From: Sphingomonas pruni NBRC 15498
GTDB lineage: Bacteria > Pseudomonadota > Alphaproteobacteria > Sphingomonadales > Sphingomonadaceae
NCBI RefSeq assembly: GCF_001598455.1
Contig: NZ_BCYZ01000009.1
Coordinates: 1 to 64,000 of the forward strand
Length of the DNA: 64,000 bases
Reading direction: 5' to 3'
The position numbers and the translations under genes were made by a program. The notes under the pieces were generated by a model, which was given only the letters and a program-made list of their open reading frames with translations, was not told the origin of the DNA and did not search any database. Below are positions 1 to 9,273 of this stretch, in pieces (the stretch's first letter is position 1; every line of letters starts with the position of its first letter).

Positions 1-36
1 GGGGGGGGCGGACGGCAACCAACTATCGCCGGTGCT

Positions 37-86
37 TCCTCCCCCTCCGCCACGCTTCGCGTGCCACCTCCCCCTGGCGGGGGAGG
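37..86. repeat. Paired inverted-repeat (REP-like) hairpins
   Basis: Two hairpins stand side by side: CACGC-TTC-GCGTG at 51-63, and CCTCCCCC at 67-74 pairing with GGGGGAGG at 79-86 across a TGGC loop. Both lie downstream of the minus-strand hydrolase operon. C-rich, G-rich hairpins of this shape are common intergenic repeats in sphingomonads, but their copy number cannot be judged from one window. Confidence 0.5.
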
Positions 87-103
87 ATTTATTCTACCAA
101 ACA

Positions 104-142
104 AAAAGGGCCTGGGAAGGCGATCGCTTCCCACGCCCTTTT
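104..142 (-). terminator. Intrinsic terminator of the glycosidase operon
   Basis: Arms of 15 bases at 104-118 and 128-142 pair with a single mismatch around a GCGATCGC core. An A-run precedes the left arm, which gives a T-tail on the minus strand. It lies 16 bases after the stop of the last gene of the minus-strand operon, and the symmetric T-tracts could also stop plus-strand transcription. Confidence 0.8.
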
Positions 143-157
143 CGTTTCAACGAGCAA

Positions 158-3067
158 TCAGCGGCGGATCGTAACCGGCCGCCCGTCATAGGCCACCTCG
201 CGCGCCGGATTGGCGGTGAAGTCGGGAGCGGTAGCGCCCTTCGGCCCATAGAAGCGCACCGAGATCGACCGCTTCGCCGCCATCCCGTCATAGCCGCCGG
301 CCCGCGCGCCGATCGTCAGCGTGCCGCTCTTGTCGTCCCAGCGGATCGGGATGCGCGCATATTTGCCCTTGGCATAGCCGTCGCTGAGGCCGTCATCCTC
401 GTAGAGCGAATAGGTGCCGTTCGCGCCGGTGAAGACCTGGAGCACGATCGGCCCGCCCGGCTGTTCGCTGGTCGTCTGCACATCGGGGCCGGTCGGCACG
501 ATCGCGCCCGCCCGGACGAACAGCGGCATGCGCTCGTACGGCGCCGCCGCGGTGATCGACTGGCCGCCGGCGTAATAGGTGCCGCGATTGAAGTCGTACC
601 AGTCGCTCCCGGCGGGCAGGTAGACCCGCCGGCTGCGTGCCTTGAATTCGGAAACCGGGGCGACGAGGAATGACGGGCCGAACATATATTCGTCGTTGAT
701 CGCCCAGGTGCGCCGGTCGGCTCCGAAATCCATCACCAGCCCGCGCATGATGCTGCCGTCGGCGAACCAGGTGTCCGCCGCGCTGGTGTAGATGTAGGGC
801 ATCAGGCGATAACGGAGCTTGTCGTACCAGATCATCGACGCCTGCATCGCCGGATCCTTGGCCGAGATCTCGTAGATCTCGCGATACGGGAATTCGCCGT
901 GACTGCGGAACAGAGGCGAGAAGGCGCCGAACTGGAACCAGCGCAGGTTGAGCTCGCGCCATTCGGGCTGATCGGCGGGGCGCTGCTGGGTGTAACGGTC
1001 CTCGACCGCGAAGCCGCCGATATCCTGGCTCCAGTTCGGCAGCCCCGACATCGACAGATTGACCCCGGCCGAGATCTGGTCGCGCAGATTGTCCCAGCGC
1101 GCCGCGACATCGCCCGACCAGACCGCCGCGCTCGACCGCTGGATGCCGCCGAACGCCGAGCGCGTCAGGATGAACGGCCGCCGTCCCGGTTCCACACGGC
1201 GCAGATTGTCGGCCACGCCCTCGACATGGACGAGCGGATAGGTGTTGAATTCCGCCGCGCCCGGCCCGCGCACGGTCGGGCCCATCTGGAACGCGCGTTC
1301 CTCGATCGACAGGTTCGAATGCCAGTCGGGCTCGTCCGAATCGAGCCACCAGCCGTCGAACCCCTTCGACACCAGCTTGTCGTTGACCTGGTCGAAGAAC
1401 AGGTCGCGCGCACCCTTGGTGTAGGGATTGTAGAAAGTGTTGGCATAACCGGGGCCGACCCAGTCCTTCTGCCCCGCCTCGAGCGGGCGGCGATAGAGAT
1501 AGCCCTTGGCGTCGAGTGCCTTGCCGTTGGCGGTGTTCGGATAGAATTTTCCCCAGACCGAGATCATGATGTGCGCGTCCATCGCATGGACGTCGTCGAC
1601 CATCTTCTTGGCGTCGGGGAAGCGGCTGGTGTCGAAGTCGTGGCTGCCCCATTGGTCGTCGACCCAATAGCGCCAGTCGAGCACGATATTGTCGAGCGGG
1701 ATGCCGCGCTTGCGATATTCGCGCACGACGCCGACCAATTGGTCCTGTGTCTCGTAGCGCTGACGGCTCTGCCAGAAGCCATAGGCCCATTTGGGCAGCA
1801 AGCTCGCCTTGCCGGTGAGCGCGTGATAGCCGGCGATCGCGCCATCGATACTGCCGCTGCCGCCGACGAAATAATAATCAACGTCCTTGCCGACATCCGA
1901 GGTCATCCACAGCGAATGACGGTCGGCGGTGGGCAACGGGTCGTTGTGGACCAGCCCGATATAACCGGCATTCGGGTCCCATTCGACGCGGATCGCGACC
2001 GGCTTGCCTGCGGTCATCGGCAGATCGAAATTATGGTACCAGGGATTCCAGTTCTGCCGCCAGTGCGACATCACCAGTTTCCCGTCGGCATAGACCTTCA
2101 TGTAGCTCGATGCGTAAAGCCTGAACTTGTGCATGCCGCTCTTGTCGGCGGTCACATTGCCGGTCCACACGACGCGCTGCTCCTCGGTGTTGACGCCGGC
2201 GGTGTTCTGCCCGCTCTCGCCTGATGCCTTGGTCGTCGCCTTCGCTGCCGCGGGCCATTTCTTCTGGTCGCGGATATATTGATAGTTGATCGTCGCTTCC
2301 TGGCGGCTGACCGCGAGCTTGCCGCCCAGGTAATAATCGGCCTTCCAGCCGGGCTTGCCGCCGCTCGTCACCTTGAGCTCGTCATTGCCGACCAGCGCGT
2401 AGGAGCGCGGATTGCCGAACCGGGTGATCCCGTCATTGTCCCAGAGCAGCCCGTAGCCGCGCGTCGACACCAGGAACGGGATCGCGATATCCATATTGTG
2501 CTGGGCGAGTTCGACGTCTTCGCCATTGTAATTCATCTGGCGGTTCTGGTGCTGGCCCAGCCCGTAAAAGCCTTCGTCGGTGCCGCGGTTGAATTGCTGG
2601 CTGACCGAGAAATAGGGTTTGCCCTCGACCGATACCGGCCGGAACGGCCCGCGCGGCGCCTCGGCGAGCAGGGGCTTGCCGGCGGCGTCGAGGAAGCTGA
2701 CCGAGCCATCGGTCAGGCGAATCCGTGCGCTGGCCTTGGGTAGTTTTAGGGTAACATAGCCGCCGGTCGTGGAGACCACGGGGTCGCCATCGGGTTTGGC
2801 GATCACCATCAGGCTGTTGGGGACGTCGTCGAAATCGGTGCCGGGTACGGCGGTCACGCGAAAGCTCGCGTCGCCATAAGCGAGCACGCGAACGCGCTTC
2901 GCCGGTCCGGATAAGGGCGTGACCACGACGCCGTGATCGACTTTCGTCACCGATCCATCCGCCGCCGCTGCTGCCGCGACTGCGTCAGCCGCCAGCGCCG
3001 CTACGCTTCCGGCTCCCGCCAGCGCGAGCGCCGCCGAGCTCATCATCAACCAGCGCATCGCCGTCAT
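158..3067 (-). CDS. GH31 alpha-xylosidase with PA14-like insert
   Basis: This is a predicted periplasmic glycoside hydrolase family 31 enzyme (969 aa) with an N-terminal signal peptide ending near AALAA. The catalytic nucleophile is the Asp of WWLDSDEPD (about residue 576) and the acid/base is the Asp of WSGDV (about 653). A PA14-like beta domain is inserted at about residues 285-375. That layout matches alpha-xylosidases acting on xyloglucan oligosaccharides, such as Cellvibrio Xyl31A, so removal of alpha-1,6-xylose from xyloglucan fragments is the likely job. The start chosen is the ATG at 3067 because it overlaps the upstream GH35 stop as ATGA; an ATG three codons later is also possible. 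It is the last gene of a four-gene operon that ends at the terminator at 104-142. A general alpha-glucosidase is the alternative, made less likely by the GH74 and GH35 neighbours. Confidence 0.9.
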   Translation of the reverse strand: MTAMRWLMMSSAALALAGAGSVAALAADAVAAAAAADGSVTKVDHGVVVTPLSGPAKRVRVLAYGDASFRVTAVPGTDFDDVPNSLMVIAKPDGDPVVSTTGGYVTLKLPKASARIRLTDGSVSFLDAAGKPLLAEAPRGPFRPVSVEGKPYFSVSQQFNRGTDEGFYGLGQHQNRQMNYNGEDVELAQHNMDIAIPFLVSTRGYGLLWDNDGITRFGNPRSYALVGNDELKVTSGGKPGWKADYYLGGKLAVSRQEATINYQYIRDQKKWPAAAKATTKASGESGQNTAGVNTEEQRVVWTGNVTADKSGMHKFRLYASSYMKVYADGKLVMSHWRQNWNPWYHNFDLPMTAGKPVAIRVEWDPNAGYIGLVHNDPLPTADRHSLWMTSDVGKDVDYYFVGGSGSIDGAIAGYHALTGKASLLPKWAYGFWQSRQRYETQDQLVGVVREYRKRGIPLDNIVLDWRYWVDDQWGSHDFDTSRFPDAKKMVDDVHAMDAHIMISVWGKFYPNTANGKALDAKGYLYRRPLEAGQKDWVGPGYANTFYNPYTKGARDLFFDQVNDKLVSKGFDGWWLDSDEPDWHSNLSIEERAFQMGPTVRGPGAAEFNTYPLVHVEGVADNLRRVEPGRRPFILTRSAFGGIQRSSAAVWSGDVAARWDNLRDQISAGVNLSMSGLPNWSQDIGGFAVEDRYTQQRPADQPEWRELNLRWFQFGAFSPLFRSHGEFPYREIYEISAKDPAMQASMIWYDKLRYRLMPYIYTSAADTWFADGSIMRGLVMDFGADRRTWAINDEYMFGPSFLVAPVSEFKARSRRVYLPAGSDWYDFNRGTYYAGGQSITAAAPYERMPLFVRAGAIVPTGPDVQTTSEQPGGPIVLQVFTGANGTYSLYEDDGLSDGYAKGKYARIPIRWDDKSGTLTIGARAGGYDGMAAKRSISVRFYGPKGATAPDFTANPAREVAYDGRPVTIRR

Positions 3068-4677
3068 TTCCACGTCCCCATCGTTACCTTGAGCCACACC
3101 GGCGTGGCGGTGAAGTTGAGCCCGTAATCGGTCTGATCGCCGTTCCAGACGCGCTCGAACACCCAATTGCCCTGCGCGTCGAAATGGCCTTCCTCGACCC
3201 GCAGCATCATGCCGTTGCCGCCGCCGGCATCGTCGACGCGCAGGCGGACATCGGATCCGGTCAGCAGGAATTGGTCGGGGCCCAGCTGCGCGACCAGCGC
3301 GCCGCCGACCGGCTTGCCTGTGGTGGGCGCCGGCCCCATCTTGATCCAGGTCCAGTCGCGTTCGCCGAACTGCCATTGATCATACTGGACGGTGATCTTC
3401 CACCGGCCGAAGCTCGTCGTCTGATCGGCGGCGTCGTCCATCTTGGCCGCCCCCCAAACCGGGTGCTCGAACGCGACTCGCGCCCAGCCCCGAGCCGCGG
3501 GTGCCAGCAGGCGATATTTGGCGGCAAAGGCATCGATCGTCGCGTCGTCTAGCTCCTTGGCGCCGAGCGGATAATTGACGTAGCCGGTGGCGTCGAAGCC
3601 GAAAGGCGAAAAGCCGATCGCGCCCTTGCCCAGCACCGGCCACAGGAAGCGCGCATATTCCGCGGCGTTGCCGGTTTCCGGCACCATCAGCGGATTGTCG
3701 GGCCGCGCATAGAGATCGAGATATCTCGCATAGGCCTTGGGGTCGCGATTGTAGATGTCGGGCGCGACCAGGGCGATGTGCGGTGCGGCGGCACGCCACA
3801 CGTCGATTACCGGCCAGTCCGGGCCGCCGCTGGCGCCGCCCGAAACCGCGGGGCCGAACGGGTCGCTGAGCGCCGCGTTGCAATACATCGGCAGGTTCTT
3901 GATCGCCTGGCCGGCGGCGGCGACTTCGTCGACATAGCGCGCGACGTACCAGGCGTTGAAGGCGGTATCGGCGAGCTTGCCGAACGCCTGCGACCACGTC
4001 CCCGATTTGCCGGTCTTGGCGGCCAGCGCCGGCGGGATCGGCTGCGCGAACAGCTTTTGCGCCTCGGGCGAGTAATCGCGAGCCGAGCGGTAGCTGCCAC
4101 TTTCGTTCTCGACCTGCACCATGATCACATTGTTGTCGGGGTCGTCCGTCTTCAGTCGCTCCATCAGCGCCATGAACGCGCGTTTGTCTGCGTCGAGCGT
4201 GGCACGAGCATGCGGGCTCAGCGCATAATGCGCCTTGCCGTCACTGGTCCGCATCCGCGGAAAACGAACATTGTTGGTCTTGACCCAGGCCGGCGCATAG
4301 TTCGGCGACGTGTTCTTCCACGCGCCGAACCACAACAGGACAAGGCGGACGTGGTGCTCGCGGGCGCCCTTCAGCAGCGCGTCGAGATAGGAGAAGTCGA
4401 ACTTGCCTTCGACCGGTTCAATCTGTTCCCAGGCGACCGGGATTTCGAGCGTATTGGCGTTGAGCCGCTCCAGCATCGGCCACACCTTGGGCAGGGCCGC
4501 CGGATAATTGCTCGAATTGTTGGCTTGGGCACCCAGCATCAGCCATGGGGCGCCATCGACGAACAAGGCCGAGCGCCCGTTCTTCGTCACCACGCGCGGC
4601 AATTCCCCGGTGGCGTGCGCCGGGAACGTCAGCCCCGCAAGCAGCAACGGCAGGACGCGAGCCAGGCGACGGTTCAT
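3064..4677 (-). CDS. GH35 beta-galactosidase
   Basis: This 537-aa exported protein belongs to glycoside hydrolase family 35. The acid/base Glu lies in VQVENES (Glu192) and the nucleophile in MVPETG (Glu334), with a C-terminal beta domain typical of the bacterial short GH35 enzymes. A signal peptide occupies about the first 22 residues (LLLAGLTFPAHA). By family and context it removes beta-1,2-galactose from xyloglucan side chains, as Bgl35A does in Cellvibrio. The start at 4677 overlaps the upstream GH3 stop as ATGA, and its own stop overlaps the GH31 start in the same way, so translation is coupled through the operon. The usual ENEYG motif reads ENESG here, a variation that still keeps the catalytic Glu. 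Confidence 0.87.
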   Translation of the reverse strand: MNRRLARVLPLLLAGLTFPAHATGELPRVVTKNGRSALFVDGAPWLMLGAQANNSSNYPAALPKVWPMLERLNANTLEIPVAWEQIEPVEGKFDFSYLDALLKGAREHHVRLVLLWFGAWKNTSPNYAPAWVKTNNVRFPRMRTSDGKAHYALSPHARATLDADKRAFMALMERLKTDDPDNNVIMVQVENESGSYRSARDYSPEAQKLFAQPIPPALAAKTGKSGTWSQAFGKLADTAFNAWYVARYVDEVAAAGQAIKNLPMYCNAALSDPFGPAVSGGASGGPDWPVIDVWRAAAPHIALVAPDIYNRDPKAYARYLDLYARPDNPLMVPETGNAAEYARFLWPVLGKGAIGFSPFGFDATGYVNYPLGAKELDDATIDAFAAKYRLLAPAARGWARVAFEHPVWGAAKMDDAADQTTSFGRWKITVQYDQWQFGERDWTWIKMGPAPTTGKPVGGALVAQLGPDQFLLTGSDVRLRVDDAGGGNGMMLRVEEGHFDAQGNWVFERVWNGDQTDYGLNFTATPVWLKVTMGTWK

Positions 4678-7166
4678 CGCGCCGCTTCCGGGCACACAGC
4701 GCCGCTGGGGTCGCTGGCGAGGTGAATGTCGGCGACCGACAGCGTAAACGGCGCGCTCGCGGCAAGCGACCACAAGCTGGTCACGCCGGTCATGTCGGCG
4801 CCGCGGTCACGCAGGCATTTGAGCCCGATGCGCACCGTCCGCCATTGCGGACCAGGAGCGAAGAAGGCGGTAGCATCGACCTTTGCGCCGCCGAAGCCCA
4901 TCGTCACTGGGCCGGTCGGCGCAGCGTCGACGCGATAGGTCATTTCGAGCACCAGGTCGGCATTCGTTTCGCGCGTCAGGTTGAGCGCCGCGCCCTTGAT
5001 TGCGACCGCCGCGCTACGCCCGGCGGGCCAGATCAGCCGGGCCGCGCCCTCCTGGGTGTGCGGCCCGTCGACCGGCACGGGTACTACGCCCGAATCCGGT
5101 GCCCAGGCGAACGGCGCCGGGACCTTGCCCTTGGCGAAGAATTGGCTGGTATTGGCGAGGCCAGGGTCGATCCCGGCCACTTCGCCGAGCATTCCGACCT
5201 TGCCGGGCTTGGCGTAGCTCAGCCCGTAGCCAAAGGCGAACAGCGGGTGGTAGCCCGGTTGTCCGGTGTTGAGCGTGAATTGACCCGCGGTCTTCGGCCA
5301 GCTGTACGACAGGCGGCCGGTGAAATCCTTGCGGGGCTTGCCGTCGCGCGTGCCGATCAGCACGTCGGCGATGCCGCCACCCTCGCTGCCCGGCAGCCAG
5401 GCCGCGACGAACGCGCCCGACTGGTTGAGTTCGGGATTCACCCAGAGCGGCCGGCCCGACAGGAACACCGAGACGGTCGGGATACCCGCGGTGCGCAATT
5501 TCTTGAGCAAGGCCAGCGCCTGCTTGTCGCCAGGCTGGAACTCGAGCGTCTTCACGTCGCCGCGCATCTCGGCATAAGGCCGCTCGCCGAACACGACGAT
5601 CGCGGCGTCGGGCTTTTTGCTGAAGCTGCCGTCGATCGACAAGGTTGCCGATCCGCCCCCCGCCTTCATCGCTTCGGCGATCCCCGAATAGATGGACTGC
5701 GCGTTGGGAAAATCGGCATTGGTGTTGCCGTCGCCCTGCCAGCTTAACGTCCAGCCGCCCGACTGCATCGAGATGTCGTCGGCCCCCGGGCCCGCGACCA
5801 GGACGTTGGCCGACGCCTTGAGCGGCAGCACGCCGTCATTCTTGAGCAGCACCAGCGTTTTGGCCACCGCCTCGCGCGCCAGCGCGCGGTGCTCGGACGA
5901 GCCGAGCACGCCGGCGCGCCCTTCCCACGGCCGCGCGGCGTCGAACAGGCCGAGCGCGAATTTGACGCGCAGGATACGGCGCACCGCGTCATCGATCCGG
6001 CTCATCGGGATGACGCCCGATTTTGCTTCCTTCAGCGTGTTGTCGAACAGGTCGCGCCAGCTGTCCGGCGCCATCGCCATATCGAGTCCGGCGTTGAACG
6101 CGATCGCGCAATCGGTGTTGCTGCAGCCGGGGACTTGGCCATGGCCGTTCCAGTCGCCGACGACGAAGCCGGCAAAACCCATCCGCCCTTTCAGGACATC
6201 GGTCAGCAACGATTTGTTGCCGTGCATCTTCTGGCCGTTCCAGCTCGAATAGGACGCCATCACGGTCATCGTTCCGGCGTTGATCGCAGGCGGATAGCCT
6301 TGCGCGTGGATGCGGATCAGCGTCGCCTCGTCGATCTGGTCGTCGCCCTGGTCGATCCCGTCCTTGGTTCCGCCGTCGCCCAGGAAGTGTTTGGCGCTCG
6401 CCGCGACATTGCCCAGCTGGATGCGGCCCTTGCCGGGTTTGCCCTGCAGGCCGCGGATCATCGCGCCGGCATAACGTGCGGTAATCGAAGGATTCTCCGA
6501 ATACCCTTCATAGGTGCGACCCCAACGGTCGTCCTGCGGCACCGCCAGCGTCGGCCCGAAAGCCCAGTCGATGCCCGTCGCCGCCGTCTCCTCGGCGGTA
6601 GCGCGCCCGATCCGCGTCATCAGCGCGGGATCGTTGGCGGCGCCGAGACCGATATTGTGCGGAAACAGCGTCGCGCCGACCACGTTCGAATTGCCGTGGA
6701 CCGCGTCGATGCCGAACATCAGCGGGATCGCGACATGGTCAGACCGCGGTTCGTTGGCGACCGCGGCGAACGCCCGGGAGGTCGCGACCCATGGCCCCTG
6801 CGGCGAGCGGTCGGGACTGCCCAAAGGCGGCGAGCTGCCGCCGGCGAGGATGCTGCCGAGCGGATATTTCCTGAGATCCTCGGGTTTGATCGAGCCGATA
6901 TCCGCCTGGATCATCTGCCCGATCTTTTCCTCGAGCGACATCTTCGCCATCAGCGCGGTGATTTTCGCCTCGGTCGCGGGGTTCACCAGCCCGCGGCTTC
7001 GCGCTGCCGGCCATAGCGCCGGGTTGGCAATACCCGGCGCGTCCGGCGCGTCCGGCGCGCCAGCAACCGCGGTCGCGCCGATCATCGTCGCGGATAAAAA
7101 CGCCACCAACCCGATCCTTGCCCTCATCTTGATCCTCTGCACCGACTGTTCTTTCCCTGAATTCAT
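4674..7166 (-). CDS. GH3 beta-glucosidase, ExoP type
   Basis: This 830-aa family 3 glycoside hydrolase has a signal peptide (hydrophobic stretch about residues 18-36). The GH3 N-terminal barrel carries the nucleophile Asp338 in VVGDWNG and KHF-type substrate contacts near 259-261. A GH3 C-terminal domain follows, then a beta-sandwich tail of about 170 residues as seen in ExoP-like exo-1,3/1,4-glucanases. It would release glucose from cello- or xyloglucan backbone oligosaccharides once the side chains are removed. The ATG at 7166 is chosen because it overlaps the upstream stop as ATGA; an ATG 13 codons later (MRARIG) also gives a good signal peptide. It sits between the unassigned secreted protein and the GH35 gene. 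Confidence 0.9.
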   Translation of the reverse strand: MNSGKEQSVQRIKMRARIGLVAFLSATMIGATAVAGAPDAPDAPGIANPALWPAARSRGLVNPATEAKITALMAKMSLEEKIGQMIQADIGSIKPEDLRKYPLGSILAGGSSPPLGSPDRSPQGPWVATSRAFAAVANEPRSDHVAIPLMFGIDAVHGNSNVVGATLFPHNIGLGAANDPALMTRIGRATAEETAATGIDWAFGPTLAVPQDDRWGRTYEGYSENPSITARYAGAMIRGLQGKPGKGRIQLGNVAASAKHFLGDGGTKDGIDQGDDQIDEATLIRIHAQGYPPAINAGTMTVMASYSSWNGQKMHGNKSLLTDVLKGRMGFAGFVVGDWNGHGQVPGCSNTDCAIAFNAGLDMAMAPDSWRDLFDNTLKEAKSGVIPMSRIDDAVRRILRVKFALGLFDAARPWEGRAGVLGSSEHRALAREAVAKTLVLLKNDGVLPLKASANVLVAGPGADDISMQSGGWTLSWQGDGNTNADFPNAQSIYSGIAEAMKAGGGSATLSIDGSFSKKPDAAIVVFGERPYAEMRGDVKTLEFQPGDKQALALLKKLRTAGIPTVSVFLSGRPLWVNPELNQSGAFVAAWLPGSEGGGIADVLIGTRDGKPRKDFTGRLSYSWPKTAGQFTLNTGQPGYHPLFAFGYGLSYAKPGKVGMLGEVAGIDPGLANTSQFFAKGKVPAPFAWAPDSGVVPVPVDGPHTQEGAARLIWPAGRSAAVAIKGAALNLTRETNADLVLEMTYRVDAAPTGPVTMGFGGAKVDATAFFAPGPQWRTVRIGLKCLRDRGADMTGVTSLWSLAASAPFTLSVADIHLASDPSGAVCPEAAR

Positions 7167-9127
7167 TGGCTGGTGGCGATGGCGCGGAACGAATGCGGCG
7201 GCAGGTCGAGCACGAAGCGCGTCCAGCCCGGCTGGGCGTCCTTGCCGCCGGGCACCGGCGCGGCGGCGGCGATCGGCTTGTTGCCGGCTAGTTCGACCGC
7301 TTTGACGCTCTCGCCCTTTACGATCAGCGTCGCCGAGACCGGCTGGTCGCGGAAATTCTCCACGACGTACGATCCGTTGTCATAGGCGAAGAGAGAGACA
7401 TTGGCCGGCGCCGCGAGATGGGCGGGGAAGTCCTGCATCGTCATCGCTCGGATATGGTCGAGCGCGGCGGTCGGCAGGGTGTAGAGGTCGCTGGGATTTT
7501 CGGGCGTCGCCAGCATCATCAGCGTGCCTTGCGAATATCGGTTCATCAACAGGATCGGGAATCCCTTCTGCCCCGACACCCCGCGCACGACCGCCCAACT
7601 GTCATTGGTGTAGAAGCGCATATCGGGGAACAATATCGGCCGCGCCGCACCGCCCGGATCGTCGAGCAGGCGGCCGTTGCCGGCGCCGAATCCCTCGACG
7701 AAATGATCGACTGCGACGATCCGCCCGGTCGGCGTCCATTCGGCGAGATCCGCGAAGCGCGTGCCGAGCGCGGACACGAAGCCCGACGTCACGACGACCG
7801 TCGCGCCGCCTTTCAGGCTCGCTTGTACTTTCGCGACGATCGCCGGATCGGCTGCGGCGGATTCGGTCAGCAGGATCGTCCTGGCTCCGGCGGGATAGGT
7901 CGGCGCCAGCTCGATCGGGATGCCGATATTGCCGAGATAATTGTGCAGGAAATCGTCGCCGCTCGATTGATAGGGCTTGTAGCTCGCCACGCCGATCGGC
8001 TTGCCGAGCGACCCGAGCACCGAATCGACAGCGTCGAGCGACAGCCCCGCCGCGCGTGCCCAGCCCGCCGGCGTGAGCGATCCCGACTGTCGCCAGGCGC
8101 GCATGGCCGCCGACCAGTCGAAACTCGTCCCCATCGTGGCCCAGGGCCGCTCACCCTCGTCGGCGCCAACGTCGGACGCCATCGGGCTCCAGTTGAACAG
8201 CGTGATCTCCGGCGCCTTGGCCAGCATTGTGTCCCACAATTGCTCGGCATAGCGGTCGAGGTAGCGCGTGCTGAACGTATCGACCCAGCCGCCGCCGTTC
8301 GCGCCCGGACGGATGTTCGCGTAATAGCGATAGACCGAATAGCTCTCATATTGCTGGAGCAATTGGTCGGTGATCACCGGGTCGCGCGTCTCGGTGCCGG
8401 TATAGATGCCGTCGAACGCCTTGGCTTCCTGGTCGAGGTCGTAGCCCAACCCCTGAAAATGCTCGTACCAGTTCGGATATTTGATGATCATCCGAACCTT
8501 GGGGTTTTCCGCCTTGGCGGGGCGCAGGACGAGATCGCGCGCGACGCCGCGCATCGTGTCGAGCCGGTATTGCGTCCAGCTGCGCTTGCCCTTGGCCGCG
8601 ATGTTGGCGTCGCTCTTCGAGGTGAAGAAGAAGAAGTCGTCCAGGATGACCTGATCGAAATGCCGCGCCGCGAGCCGGACCGCGCGCTCGCATTCGGCGC
8701 GGTCGTCGCGATCCTCGTAATCGAACGTGCCGAACTGACCGTTCTTGCCCCCGGCCGCGAGCGTGATGCCGCCGGCGACCTCAATGCCCTGCTCGCGGAA
8801 ATAGGACGACACCTTGGCCAGTTCGTCATCGGTCGCGAATTGGTGGTCGCGATAGGCCTCGACATAGACCTTGTCGAAATGGAGCTGGCTGGCGACGCGG
8901 GCATATTCGCGGTCGAAGGTCGCACGGTCGGCGAGTGCGCGGACGTTGCCGACGACGACGTAGATCGCGACCTTGAAGTTGCGATACGGGGCGGGGGCGG
9001 AGGAAGGCGCCGCCTGCAACAGGGGAGGTGTCGCGGCGGCCGGTGTTGCGCTCAATCCCGCGGCCGCGGCGAGCAAGATGGCGCGCGCGATCGGTCCAGA
9101 GCGTCGCCGGCGGGCAATTTCAGGCAC
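7163..9127 (-). CDS. Secreted protein of unassigned family, TIM-barrel-like, first gene of the glycosidase operon
   Basis: The protein (654 aa) starts at a GTG preceded by GAGGGGAGAT and has a signal peptide ending near AAAT. I cannot assign it to a numbered GH family. Residues 50-330 read like a (beta/alpha)8 barrel, with acidic strand ends: KVYVEAYRD, QVILDDFFFF, IIKYPNWYE, GIYTGTETRD and ITLFNWSP. Residues 400-480 resemble the class I glutamine-amidotransferase-like domain found in GH42-type enzymes (RTILLTES, GGATVVVTSG), and a small beta domain ends the chain. This GH42-like architecture, a predicted export signal, and its place as first gene under a LacI-type operator all suggest a carbohydrate-active enzyme. 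Substrate unknown; xyloglucan side chains, including fucose, are the natural guess. Confidence 0.75.
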   Translation of the reverse strand: MPEIARRRRSGPIARAILLAAAAGLSATPAAATPPLLQAAPSSAPAPYRNFKVAIYVVVGNVRALADRATFDREYARVASQLHFDKVYVEAYRDHQFATDDELAKVSSYFREQGIEVAGGITLAAGGKNGQFGTFDYEDRDDRAECERAVRLAARHFDQVILDDFFFFTSKSDANIAAKGKRSWTQYRLDTMRGVARDLVLRPAKAENPKVRMIIKYPNWYEHFQGLGYDLDQEAKAFDGIYTGTETRDPVITDQLLQQYESYSVYRYYANIRPGANGGGWVDTFSTRYLDRYAEQLWDTMLAKAPEITLFNWSPMASDVGADEGERPWATMGTSFDWSAAMRAWRQSGSLTPAGWARAAGLSLDAVDSVLGSLGKPIGVASYKPYQSSGDDFLHNYLGNIGIPIELAPTYPAGARTILLTESAAADPAIVAKVQASLKGGATVVVTSGFVSALGTRFADLAEWTPTGRIVAVDHFVEGFGAGNGRLLDDPGGAARPILFPDMRFYTNDSWAVVRGVSGQKGFPILLMNRYSQGTLMMLATPENPSDLYTLPTAALDHIRAMTMQDFPAHLAAPANVSLFAYDNGSYVVENFRDQPVSATLIVKGESVKAVELAGNKPIAAAAPVPGGKDAQPGWTRFVLDLPPHSFRAIATSQ

Positions 9128-9165
9128 GCATATCTCCCCTCAATGCCGGGTTTTCCCCGAGTCAT

Positions 9166-9179
9166 TGGGAGCGCTACCA
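9166..9179. promoter_or_regulatory. LacI-type operator
   Basis: TGGGAGCGCTACCA is a 14-base imperfect palindrome (6 of 7 base pairs) with the central GC typical of LacI/GalR operators. It lies 39 bases upstream of the hydrolase operon start and 95 bases upstream of the divergent LacI-family gene, so it could control both. Confidence 0.65.
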
Positions 9180-9273
9180 TAAGAATTGTGCCGCTGGCAA
9201 TCGGGACGTGTCGGAATATGGCGAAAGGATTTTGTCTGGGCTTGGCCCGTCCTGCTGCGCTACACGCCCGCGG

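Noticed and set aside
899-2224. Long plus-strand open frame (about 440 codons) opposite the GH31 gene
   Set aside because: It is antisense to a clearly coding GH31 enzyme; its translation is Arg/Asp/Ala-rich with no domain, as expected from GC-rich shadow frames.
158-3376. GH31 reading frame extended upstream to 3376
   Set aside because: The extra 103 residues overlap the GH35 gene, are Arg-rich and lie before a good signal peptide; the ATGA overlap at 3067 marks the true start.
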